From NCBI RefSeq assembly GCF_003570705.1, contig NZ_QWVT01000021.1, positions 1 to 64,000 of the forward strand: a stretch of 64,000 nt of DNA, in the 5' to 3' direction. How positions within the stretch are numbered: position 1 is the first letter of the stretch; each line of letters starts with the position of its first letter. The notes beneath the pieces are model-generated. The model worked only from the letters and a program-made list of their open reading frames with translations. It had not been told where the DNA came from and made no database searches. Shown piece by piece: positions 45,313-53,585 of the stretch. The DNA is from Mesobacillus zeae. GTDB taxonomy: Bacteria; Bacillota; Bacilli; Bacillales; Cytobacillaceae. The position numbers and the translations under genes are program-made.

Positions 45313-45416
45313 TATATGGTATGTTGTTTTCGTTCCGCGTTTAATTAAACTGATTTTATTACAGAATCACAATGATGTCAAACACTTTCGAAAATTAAGT
45401 TTGTTTCCACCTACCA

Positions 45417-47207
45417 TTATTTAAGTGCCTGGAATGAGGCTTTTTTAAACTGATTCTGGTATAAGCCGAAGTAAAAGCCTTTTTCTCTTAAAAGTTCATC
45501 ATGCGTACCACTTTCAATAATCCTGCCTTTCTCAATAACCAGAATGTTATCAGCTCTGCGGACAGTATTCAGTCGGTGCGCAATCATGAACGTCGTCCTT
45601 CCCTCCATCAGCCGCGCCAATGCTTCCTGGATTTTCAACTCGGTAATTGTGTCAATGCTGCTTGTCGCCTCATCAAGAATCAGGATGGATGGACTCGCTA
45701 GAATGGCCCTCGCAATGGAAAGGAGCTGTTTCTGCCCCTGGCTGATTCCTGCTCCGTCCGGTGCCAGCACCGTATCATAGCCACCCGGCAGCCTCGTGAT
45801 GAAAGAATGGGCATTAGCGTCTTCTGCCGCCTGCCGGACTTCTTCATCAGATGCCCCCAGCTTCCCGTACCGGATGTTTTCCCTTATCGTCCCCTGGAAT
45901 AAAAATGAATCCTGCAGCACAAAACCCATTTGCTTCCGCAGGCTTTCACGCCTGATTTCCCTTGCATCCTGGCCGTCGATGAGAATAGACCCGTCCACCG
46001 GTTCATAGAAACGGGAAAGGAGATTGATGATAGTCGATTTACCGGCGCCAGTCGGGCCGACAAGCGCGATTTTTTCACCGGGTGCAGCATGGAAATGAAG
46101 GCTTTGGACAGTATCACCGCCTTTTTCATAAGAGAAGGATACATTGCAAAATTGCACTTCTCCCCTGATATTCGGCAAGTCCCTGGCATCACCTTCATCA
46201 AAATCCTCTTTTTGCTCGTCAAGGATATCAAATACCCTGTCAGCACCTGCTACAGCAGAGAGAAGTGTGTTAAACTGATTGGAAAGGTCATTCAAAGGAC
46301 GGGTAAACTGCCGTGCATATTCGGAAAAAATGACGATGGTGCCGATTGTGACCATTCCTTTAAGTGCAAAAATGCCGCCAGCAAGCGCCACAATCGCAAA
46401 GCTTAAATTATTCAATACGTTCATCAGCTTAGGAATAAAGCCCGTATACACCTGGGCCCAATAACCGGCCTTTTTTAGCTGTTCGCTTTTCACGAGAAAT
46501 TCAGAAATCACCTTTTGTTCCTGGGAAAAAGACTTAATGATTTTTTGACCAGAAATGCTTTCCTCGATAAAGCCGTTGAGATTGCCAAGATTTCTTTGCT
46601 GTTCCCTGTACAGCTTGCCAGTCCTGCTCGTAATCCACTTCATACCGGCAAACATAAGGGGAACGATGATCATCGTGACTATTGTAAGGAGCGGGCTCAA
46701 ATAGAGCATCACCGCTAGCGTGCCGAAAAGAGTCAGGATGCTTGAAAAAACCTGGATGACCGAGCTGTTTAATGTTGAACTCACATTTTCAATATCGTTT
46801 GTCACCCGGCTCATCAATTCACCATATTGGCGTTTGTCGAAAAATGTTACTGGCAGTCGCTGAAATTGGGTGAACAACTCTGTCCTCATTTTGAACACAG
46901 CTTCCTGGGCAATGCCGATCATCCAGAAATTCTGGAGCCAAACCGACAGTGAATAGAAAAAATACACAGCGGCAAGACCGGCAAGAACAAGGCCGAGGCC
47001 ATCCGCACTTTTGGCTGCAAGATAATTGTCGATGGTTTTCCCGATGATAAAAGGGCCAAGCAGGCTTAATGCGGAACTTGCGAACACCATCAGCAGCACA
47101 CCCGCCAGGAGGCCTTTTCGGGCTGACAGATATGTCCAGATTCTCTTTACAGTTCCGGTAAAATTGTCCGGCCTGATCCCTTTTTCGAGTTTTTGTGGAT
47201 GCCTCAC
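45417..47207 (-). CDS. Heterodimeric ABC exporter subunit (second gene)
   Basis: A 596-residue fused permease/ATPase. Six helices lie in about residues 30-330. The NBD has Walker A VGPTGAGKST, a signature region reading ISQGQKQLLSIAR, Walker [13 protein letters not shown] and the H-loop MIAHR. It is YfiC/YheH-like and expected to pair with the upstream gene product as a multidrug exporter. The GTG start overlaps the previous stop (GTGA) and has GGAGG at 8 nt. Confidence 0.9.
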   Translation of the reverse strand: MRHPQKLEKGIRPDNFTGTVKRIWTYLSARKGLLAGVLLMVFASSALSLLGPFIIGKTIDNYLAAKSADGLGLVLAGLAAVYFFYSLSVWLQNFWMIGIAQEAVFKMRTELFTQFQRLPVTFFDKRQYGELMSRVTNDIENVSSTLNSSVIQVFSSILTLFGTLAVMLYLSPLLTIVTMIIVPLMFAGMKWITSRTGKLYREQQRNLGNLNGFIEESISGQKIIKSFSQEQKVISEFLVKSEQLKKAGYWAQVYTGFIPKLMNVLNNLSFAIVALAGGIFALKGMVTIGTIVIFSEYARQFTRPLNDLSNQFNTLLSAVAGADRVFDILDEQKEDFDEGDARDLPNIRGEVQFCNVSFSYEKGGDTVQSLHFHAAPGEKIALVGPTGAGKSTIINLLSRFYEPVDGSILIDGQDAREIRRESLRKQMGFVLQDSFLFQGTIRENIRYGKLGASDEEVRQAAEDANAHSFITRLPGGYDTVLAPDGAGISQGQKQLLSIARAILASPSILILDEATSSIDTITELKIQEALARLMEGRTTFMIAHRLNTVRRADNILVIEKGRIIESGTHDELLREKGFYFGLYQNQFKKASFQALK

Positions 47208-48928
47208 TTTTTCACCTCCGCCTCGCCCAGCTGGGACATGCAGATTTCCCCGTACAGGGACGAATGCTCCAGCAGTTCCTCATGTGTTCCAGCTGCGATG
47301 ATTCTCCCATCATCAAGAAGAAGGATTTTGTCAGCTTCCTTTGCTGTACTGATTTTTTGCGTAATCATCAATGTGGTGCACTGATACTCTTTCAAAGCTT
47401 CAAGGAGGCTCGCTTCTGTTTTAAGATCCAGTGCGCTTGTACTGTCATCAAGCAAAAGGATGCGCGGCTTTTTCACAAGCGCCCTCGCAATCGACAGCCG
47501 CTGTTTCTGGCCTCCCGACAGGTTGACACCCTTCTGGCCAAGCAAAGTATCATATTTTTCCGGGAGTTCTTCGATCATGTCCCTTATTTGCGCATGGGAA
47601 GCAGCACGGTCCATCTCCTCAATGGTCGCATCCTCTTTTCCCCAGGCAAGATTTTCGCCTATGCTGCCTGTAAAAAGCAGCGCTTCCTGTGGAACATAGC
47701 CAATTTGCCTGCGAAGTGAATCCACACCAACCTCCCTGATATCTTTTCCGTCCACTTCAATGCTGCCATCCGTCAATTCATACAATCTTGGAATAAGCTG
47801 AAACAAAGACGATTTCCCTGATCCCGTTGCTCCCATCAAAGCAACCGTCTCCCTGGGAAAGGCTGTAAAAGAAATATCGCGGAGAATTTCGGTTCCGCTG
47901 TCAGGGTACTCGAAGTTAACATGCTTGAATTCAACTTTGCTCCCTGAAAGGTTCTTACCGATATACGCTTCCTGCCCTTCACTCGCGGCCGTCTCGGCAG
48001 ACAAAATTTCATTTGCTCTCGCAGAAGATGCCTTCGCCCTTGATAAAACTGTGATGATAAAAGAAAACATCGAGAACGCAGTCGTAATCCTAGCAGAATA
48101 GTTAACGATGGCAACCGTCTCGCCAACCGTCGCCTTTCCGGTTTGTATATCAAGATTACCAAACCATAGTACGGCAAGGACTGTGAGATTCATAATAAAC
48201 AGAAGGACTGGAATTGCGGTCTCTGTCAGCCTTAATGCATAAGCGGTCCGTTCCATCAGGCTGTGGTTCGCGCTCGTGAACCTTTGCTGTTCATAATCTC
48301 CGCGGGCAAATGCCTTAATCAGTCTCATGCCTGCAAGATTCTCGCGTATGAGGGCATTCACCCTGTCCAATGCTCCTTGGACTTTTTTAAACAGGGCTGA
48401 GGATGTGTTCATGATCAAAATAAGGAACAGCAGAAGAAGCGGGATGACGATGATATAGACTAATGCCAGCCTGGCATTCACGAGAACTGCCATCGTCACT
48501 CCGCCGATGACAAGCAGCGGGGCCCGCATCGCAATCCGAAGACTCATAAAAAGCGTGCTTTGAAGCTGATTGACGTCATTTGTAATTCTTGTAATGAGTG
48601 AAGAAGCCGGGTACTTGTTGAAATCAGCGAAGGAAAAAGCCTGTATCTTCTCAAACAGACTCCGGCGCAGGTCGTACCCGAAATTCTGGCTCGCATACGC
48701 CGCAATAAAGCTGTTCGTGATCCCTGCAGCAAAAGCGAGCAGCGACAAGCCAAGCATAATCCCGCCAAGCTTCATCACTGCCTGCAAATCATTCTGCAGT
48801 ATCCCCTTATCGATGATCCTGGCAATCAGCAAAGGCTGCATCAGCTCAACGCCAAGCTCGATCAGCATGAACGAAATTGCAAGCCCCATCGGAATTCTGT
48901 ATGGTTTTAAAAACGAAAGGACCTTCAT
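47204..48928 (-). CDS. Heterodimeric ABC exporter subunit (first gene)
   Basis: A 574-residue fused permease/ATPase, YfiB/YheI-like, that starts MKVLSFLKPYR. Walker A is MGATGSGKSS, the signature is LSGGQKQRLSIAR, and Walker B is ILLLDDSTSALD. Its Walker B has Asp in place of the catalytic Glu, and the position of the H-loop reads ITQKIS instead of a His. This is the degenerate ATP site usual in one half of such heterodimers. The start at 48928 follows GGAGG at 8 nt. Confidence 0.9.
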   Translation of the reverse strand: MKVLSFLKPYRIPMGLAISFMLIELGVELMQPLLIARIIDKGILQNDLQAVMKLGGIMLGLSLLAFAAGITNSFIAAYASQNFGYDLRRSLFEKIQAFSFADFNKYPASSLITRITNDVNQLQSTLFMSLRIAMRAPLLVIGGVTMAVLVNARLALVYIIVIPLLLLFLILIMNTSSALFKKVQGALDRVNALIRENLAGMRLIKAFARGDYEQQRFTSANHSLMERTAYALRLTETAIPVLLFIMNLTVLAVLWFGNLDIQTGKATVGETVAIVNYSARITTAFSMFSFIITVLSRAKASSARANEILSAETAASEGQEAYIGKNLSGSKVEFKHVNFEYPDSGTEILRDISFTAFPRETVALMGATGSGKSSLFQLIPRLYELTDGSIEVDGKDIREVGVDSLRRQIGYVPQEALLFTGSIGENLAWGKEDATIEEMDRAASHAQIRDMIEELPEKYDTLLGQKGVNLSGGQKQRLSIARALVKKPRILLLDDSTSALDLKTEASLLEALKEYQCTTLMITQKISTAKEADKILLLDDGRIIAAGTHEELLEHSSLYGEICMSQLGEAEVKK

Positions 48929-49103
48929 TCCAGCAGCCTCCAAGCGTCCTAATATTTTTTCGAAAAATGAAACGATGTAATATTCGTATTATACTACCAA
49001 TAGTGTGGAAATTTAAAAAATAAGTGTGCAGGCAACAAGCCAGCCTCCCTGCTAAAAATCTTATAAGCTAAGATATTATTTCATTGGCAGAGAGTATGAC
49101 TTA

Positions 49104-49221
49104 TAGCAGCCAGCATGGTGTAAATTCAACCAGGCTGTGGCATATTTCAACCAGCCTGCTACTCATATCGACCAAGCATAGGCATTTATCGACCAAGCTG
49201 AGATATATTTCAACCAGCACG
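49104..49221. repeat. Degenerate 21-bp tandem repeat
   Basis: Five units with exact 21-bp phase (anchor C at 49127, 49148, 49169, 49190, 49211) share TTYAACCAG or ATCGACCAAGC. A sixth, shifted copy may lie at about 49105. Read on the minus strand it gives heptads of the form LV(E/D)xxxx, but that frame runs through a terminator and lacks a start site, so I do not call a gene. It sits between the ABC exporter start and the sdpI terminator; 49222-49237 and 48940-49100 contain nothing else I recognise. Confidence 0.75.
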
Positions 49222-49237
49222 AACCATGGGCTAATTA

Positions 49238-49270
49238 TCAATAAAAAACCTCTCAATATATGAGAGGTTA
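49238..49270 (-). terminator. Terminator after sdpI
   Basis: On the minus strand AACCTCTCA-TATAT-TGAGAGGTT is followed by TTTTATTG. Confidence 0.82.
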
Positions 49271-49287
49271 AATTAAATCTACAAAGC

Positions 49288-49923
49288 TTATTTCTTTTCT
49301 TTCCGGAACTCAAGATAGGAGTACAGGTAAGGAATGAAGAGGATAACAGTGATGACTGTGATGATTACCGCTTCTTGGGGACCTTCCGGCAGGAATACCG
49401 CGAGGAGCATCACAACTCCTCCAGCAAAGAATAATTTTCCAGAGAGCCTGTGTGTCTTTTTCCAGACGTTCTCGCTGCTGAGTGTCCAAGGTGTGCGAAT
49501 TCCAATAAAGAAGTTGGAGCGCACCCTCTGAAAATAATTTCCGAGGATAATAAAAAGCAAGCCAATCACGGCCGGAACAACTGTCGACATAGGAACAGAG
49601 ACACCAAGTGCGTTAAAGAGGACGAGCAGGTTGAGCAAAAAGAAAATGGCAAGCATTGCATTCATGATAATGGCATAGCTTTTAGAAAAATACCGGTAGT
49701 TGGCCTTTCTTGGATCCACCTTTGGCAAGAACGCCATTGTTCCATAAATAAGGACCATGATCCCGAGCTGGGAAATCATAGCATTCAGCTTGGTCGCGTA
49801 ATCGTCTGCTTCACCGCTAAAATTCCAGTGAGTCGGAATTTGCGCAGGAAGCCTTGAATAAACTGCCAGCCAAACGGCTGCCGACAAGATGATCAAGATT
49901 AGCGGAAAAAGGTGTTTTTTCAT
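49288..49923 (-). CDS. sdpI: SdpI-family immunity/membrane protein
   Basis: A 211-residue membrane protein with about six helices. The N-terminal DUF1648 part contains PAQIPTHWNFSGEADDY. The SdpI signature FFIGIRTPWTLSSENVWKKTHR is split around residues 139-160. In B. subtilis SdpI gives immunity to the SdpC killing factor and acts as a signalling receptor that sequesters SdpR. Here sdpRI occurs without sdpABC. It starts directly after sdpR in the same operon. Confidence 0.9.
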   Translation of the reverse strand: MKKHLFPLILIILSAAVWLAVYSRLPAQIPTHWNFSGEADDYATKLNAMISQLGIMVLIYGTMAFLPKVDPRKANYRYFSKSYAIIMNAMLAIFFLLNLLVLFNALGVSVPMSTVVPAVIGLLFIILGNYFQRVRSNFFIGIRTPWTLSSENVWKKTHRLSGKLFFAGGVVMLLAVFLPEGPQEAVIITVITVILFIPYLYSYLEFRKEKK

Positions 49924-50207
49924 TATCTACTCTCCCCTGTCTCATCATTTTTTAACTGTGTGAAACCAAACGCCCAGGAAACAAGCTCCTGAAAAACTGT
50001 CGTATTGAGCGAGTATATGATGTACTGGCCCTGTTTTTCATCCTGGACAAGGCCAGCGTGCTTAAGCAGTTTCAAGTGCTGGGAAATACTTGGTTTTGAC
50101 ATTGTAAAGTGGTCTGCAATCTCTCCTGCCGACATGTCCTTTTCCTTCAACAAATCCAGTATTTTTCTTCTGGTTGGATCCGCGAGTGCCTTAAATGTGT
50201 CATTCAC
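49923..50207 (-). CDS. sdpR: SdpR-like ArsR-family autorepressor
   Basis: A 94-residue winged-helix repressor. It begins MNDTFKALADPTRRKILDLL. The recognition region is FTMSKPSISQHLKLLKHAGLV. No metal-binding cysteines are seen, consistent with SdpR rather than a metal sensor. A perfect inverted repeat lies just upstream, so autoregulation is likely. It is followed immediately by sdpI. Confidence 0.9.
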   Translation of the reverse strand: MNDTFKALADPTRRKILDLLKEKDMSAGEIADHFTMSKPSISQHLKLLKHAGLVQDEKQGQYIIYSLNTTVFQELVSWAFGFTQLKNDETGESR

Positions 50208-50237
50208 GGGAAAGATCCCCTTTCGGACAAGTCTGTA

Positions 50238-50263
50238 ATTATTTAGTTATTTAACTAAATAAT
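50238..50263. promoter_or_regulatory. Inverted repeat, likely SdpR operator
   Basis: ATTATTTAGTT-ATTT-AACTAAATAAT is a perfect 11-bp inverted repeat with a 4-nt spacer, 31 bp upstream of the sdpR start. Confidence 0.65.
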
Positions 50264-50368
50264 AAACCGAAATCCTCTTTTTTACAAGAGGATTTTACTT
50301 AAAGATTCATTTTATGTATTGCCCGCTGTCAATATGGCTGCGTGATCTCTAGATCTCTAATGGTAGAT

Positions 50369-50527
50369 TCAACTGCCATCTTTAAAGTATTTAAGCCAAA
50401 ATTGTCCATCAGAATAGCACACTGAAAAAAGGGGAATGTCATCAAGACTTGTAACATTGACTACAATTTCACACTCTTCAAAATACCGTATCGTTTGGAG
50501 CATTGTTTTCACTTCTATTTCTAACAT
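50369..50527 (-). CDS. Small unrecognised protein
   Basis: A 52-residue frame, MLEIEVKTMLQTIRYFEEC onward, ending SVCYSDGQFWLKYFKDGS. The ATG at 50527 has AAAGGTGAGG with 8 nt spacing, and residue composition is protein-like (amphipathic start, aromatic C-terminus, no low-complexity). The upstream region has AT-rich promoter-like DNA. It has no family assignment I can make. The remaining interval 50528-50675 holds only that promoter-like DNA. Confidence 0.55.
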   Translation of the reverse strand: MLEIEVKTMLQTIRYFEECEIVVNVTSLDDIPLFSVCYSDGQFWLKYFKDGS

Positions 50528-50675
50528 TCATGAAGCCTCACCTTTTATCCTTCCATATGGAAAAATTGTAACTACTTGGTTTATTTCCTTATAAAATAAG
50601 TTTATCTCCTGAATGTTACGACATTAAACCTGTGTTACCACTGTAAAATCCGGGCTTCGAATTACGAATTACTCT

Positions 50676-50703
50676 ATAAAAAAAGAGCCCCAAAGGCCCT
50701 CTG
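50676..50703 (-). terminator. Terminator of the ligase operon
   Basis: On the minus strand AGAGGGCC-TTTGG-GGCTCT is followed by TTTTTTT, just after the last ligase gene. Confidence 0.75.
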
Positions 50704-50716
50704 GATTAAAATTATT

Positions 50717-52342
50717 TTATGCTTCTGTACTTTGCGTAAGGTGATTTTTCAGTTTTTCCCTTAACGCCCGCTTAAGGAATTTCCCGACAGATGTTTTCGG
50801 AATTTCGTCCATAAAGACAATATCGTCCGGCAGCCACCACTTCGCGAACTGCGGAGAAATAAAGTCCAGCAGTTCCTGCTTACAGGTTTTCCCCGTATAA
50901 GCATCTTTAAGGACAACGCAGGCAATAGGACGCTCCTGCCACTCTTCATGAGGAACAGCGATGACGCTTGCTTCAAAAACAGCTTCATGCGCCATTATTG
51001 CATTTTCAAGATCGACGGAAGATATCCATTCCCCACCGCTCTTTATCAAGTCTTTTGTCCTATCGACCAGCTTAATCACACCTTCATCATCGACTGTCGC
51101 CACATCGCCAGTGTACAGCCATCCATCGCGGAAGGCCTCTTCCGAGCGCTCGTCCCGATAATATTCATCCGCAATCCACGGGCCACGGATCAATAGCTCG
51201 CCCATATCCTTGCCGTTCCACTCCACCTCGCCGCTATCGGCAACCACCTTCATCTCAAGCCCAGGAACAAGCAGACCCTGTTTGGACCGGATATCCAGCA
51301 TCTCCTCCACACCAAGCGAGGTTTGGTAACTTTTCAGCCTTGAGACAGTTGCGAGCGGCGTTGTCTCGGTCATACCAAAAGCATGGAGGAATGGAATTTT
51401 ATACTTTGTTTCGAATGCTTTAATCATGCTCCTCGGAGCTGCCGAGCCTCCGCAAACAATGCTTCTCAGGGAAGAAGTATCGTAGCTCCCCTGTTCAAGT
51501 TCATTCAGCAGGCCGAGCCAAATCGTTGGGACGCCGGCAGCAATCGTTATTTTCTCCTCCTCGATCAGCTCAGCCAAAAGCTTGGGTGTAAACTGCGGCC
51601 CAGGCAGAACCTGATTGGTACCAAACCATGCAGCGGCAAATGGAAGGCCCCATGCGTTGGCGTGGAACATCGGCACAACAGGAAGGCATGTATCATATTC
51701 AGATAGCGCCATCGTATCGGCCAGTCCCATCGCATAGCTGTGAAGAACAATCGCCCTGTGGGAATATACTACGCCTTTTGGGTTTCCTGTCGTAGCCGAG
51801 GTATAGCACATACCTGCGGGATCATTTTCATCCAGTTCCCTGATGAACTCAGTTGCAGGATTGCTTTGCTTCAATAGCGCCTCATATGAGAACACAGGAT
51901 GGAGAGTTGTTTCAGGAAGCTCTTGCTTGTCTGTCATAATCACATATGCTTCGACTGAAGGAAGCTGATCTTTTACCCTTTCGACAAGCGGCAGCAAATC
52001 TTCATCAATAAACAGCACTTTATCTTCCGCATGGTTGATGATATAGGAAATATGTTCAGGGGAAAGGCGGATATTGATTGTATGAAGAACTGCTCCCATG
52101 CCGGGCGCAGCAAAATACAACTCAAGATGGCGGTGGTGATTCCAGGCAAATGTCCCAACCCGCTCCCCTTTTTTCACACCAAGTGAAGCGAGGGCACCTG
52201 CTAGCCTTCTCGTACGTGCTGCTGTTTCCCTGTAAGTGAAACGTTGAATTCCAGATTGCGTCCGGGAAATGATTTTTTTATTGGGAAAGAACTTTTCAGC
52301 CCTTTCCAGCATGGATCCCACTAAAAGCGGTACATTCATCAT
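50717..52342 (-). CDS. Acyl-CoA ligase (AMP-forming)
   Basis: A 541-residue adenylate-forming enzyme activating a carboxylic acid with ATP and CoA. The P-loop-like motif is YTSATTGNPKGVVY, followed by HAFGMTETTP and GWLYTGDVAT. The catalytic Lys region KTSVGKFLKRALR is present near the C-terminus. It resembles medium/long-chain fatty acid ligases, but the substrate cannot be read from the sequence. It lies 31 nt after the racemase-like gene and ends the operon. The start ATG is preceded by AGGAAGGGGAACG. Confidence 0.88.
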   Translation of the reverse strand: MMNVPLLVGSMLERAEKFFPNKKIISRTQSGIQRFTYRETAARTRRLAGALASLGVKKGERVGTFAWNHHRHLELYFAAPGMGAVLHTINIRLSPEHISYIINHAEDKVLFIDEDLLPLVERVKDQLPSVEAYVIMTDKQELPETTLHPVFSYEALLKQSNPATEFIRELDENDPAGMCYTSATTGNPKGVVYSHRAIVLHSYAMGLADTMALSEYDTCLPVVPMFHANAWGLPFAAAWFGTNQVLPGPQFTPKLLAELIEEEKITIAAGVPTIWLGLLNELEQGSYDTSSLRSIVCGGSAAPRSMIKAFETKYKIPFLHAFGMTETTPLATVSRLKSYQTSLGVEEMLDIRSKQGLLVPGLEMKVVADSGEVEWNGKDMGELLIRGPWIADEYYRDERSEEAFRDGWLYTGDVATVDDEGVIKLVDRTKDLIKSGGEWISSVDLENAIMAHEAVFEASVIAVPHEEWQERPIACVVLKDAYTGKTCKQELLDFISPQFAKWWLPDDIVFMDEIPKTSVGKFLKRALREKLKNHLTQSTEA

Positions 52343-52373
52343 ACTTTACGTTCCCCTTCCTCCATTTGAATTC

Positions 52374-53585
52374 TTATGAATTGCTGCTGGCACTTCCTGC
52401 TTTGATCCTGTAATCCTGGATCATTTCCTTCAATACATCGGATGTACTGCTCCCCTTTTCAGGGGGATGGGCTTCATCAGGCTGATTAACATCGCCATGC
52501 ATCTTCACCTGTCTTAACCCACCAGTCGAGTCATGGACGATACCTTTATTTTTAAAAAGAGGGAAATCTGCAAGCTCACCTGCATCCAGCACCGGGACAA
52601 GGCAGCAGTCAACACTATGACCAAACTCAGTCCATTCGCGAAGCGTCCTGGATTTGAAAAGCTCTATGATTTGGAGGTAAATCGGATTATCTGGCACTGC
52701 TTTGGAAAAATGGGCTGAAACCCATTCGTCCCGGCCGGCTGCATGGCAAAAGTTTTTCCAAAACTTCGGCTCCAGCGCACCCATGCTGATATGGCGGCCA
52801 TCTTTTGTTTCATATAAATGATAGGAAACAATCGTTCCATTCAGGATTTCGACCCCGTTCTGGCCCCCGTTCAGTTTTTCAATCATGACATGGTTCCCCA
52901 TAAGAGAGACCATCGTTTCCGCAAGCGAAATGACATGATAACTTCCCTTTCCGGTGTGCTGCATGGAAACAAGCCCGGCAAGGAGCCGCTCTGATGCAGC
53001 TATCCCTCCAAAAAAGTCAGCAAAAGTATTGGTCGGGTGAATAGGCCTTCCGGCCGAATCCTTGAGCTGGGCGAGGGCACCGCTAAGAGCCATGTAGTTG
53101 ATATCATGACTTCCGAAATATGCAAGTGGGCTTTTATCGCCATAGCCAGTGATTGAGATATATACAATTTTCGCGTTGGCTTGCATGGCTTCTTCATAGC
53201 CAAGGCCAAGTTTCTCCATTACTCCAGGACGAAAGCTTTCAACAATGGCATCGGCACTGCGGACAAGTTCAAGAGCTGCCAGGCGGCCCTCCGATGTTTT
53301 CAGGTTGAGCACAACACTTTTTTTGCCGCGATTGTGAGCAAGGAACACAGGAGAGTCCGACTCGTTGTCAACACCCGTGTGTCTTGCGGGATCACCATCC
53401 GGCGGTTCGATCTTGATTACTTCCGCTCCCAGTTCAGCTAGCCGCAATGTCGCAAACGGGCCGGGAAGATACTGGGTGAAGTCTATGACTCTGATATTTT
53501 CAAGCAAAGGCTGAGCCCCTCCAGAAGAAGGGAGGGGTTCAGTTTGGCGCATGTTTTCTGCACTAGGTTCATCATTTGGCGTCAT
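52374..53585 (-). CDS. CaiB/BaiF CoA-transferase family, alpha-methylacyl-CoA racemase-like
   Basis: A 403-residue class III CoA-transferase fold protein. The N-terminal VIDFTQYLPGPFAT and LGAEVIKIEPP are typical. The segment GSHDINYMALSG (His160), the TFADFFGG Asp190 and the EPKFW Glu272 match the catalytic residues of alpha-methylacyl-CoA racemases rather than formyl-CoA transferases. Such an enzyme would epimerise 2-methyl-branched acyl-CoAs so that they can enter beta-oxidation. Its start overlaps the previous ligase stop (ATGA). The N-terminal 25 residues are extra compared with the family. Confidence 0.85.
   Translation of the reverse strand: MTPNDEPSAENMRQTEPLPSSGGAQPLLENIRVIDFTQYLPGPFATLRLAELGAEVIKIEPPDGDPARHTGVDNESDSPVFLAHNRGKKSVVLNLKTSEGRLAALELVRSADAIVESFRPGVMEKLGLGYEEAMQANAKIVYISITGYGDKSPLAYFGSHDINYMALSGALAQLKDSAGRPIHPTNTFADFFGGIAASERLLAGLVSMQHTGKGSYHVISLAETMVSLMGNHVMIEKLNGGQNGVEILNGTIVSYHLYETKDGRHISMGALEPKFWKNFCHAAGRDEWVSAHFSKAVPDNPIYLQIIELFKSRTLREWTEFGHSVDCCLVPVLDAGELADFPLFKNKGIVHDSTGGLRQVKMHGDVNQPDEAHPPEKGSSTSDVLKEMIQDYRIKAGSASSNS

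Noticed and set aside
49104-49221. CRISPR array
   Set aside because: The units are degenerate, 21 bp long and contiguous without unique spacers, and there are no cas genes.
49101-49313. A 70-codon minus-strand frame with LVE heptads
   Set aside because: It crosses the sdpI terminator, has no ribosome binding site and its repeats are explained by the DNA tandem repeat.
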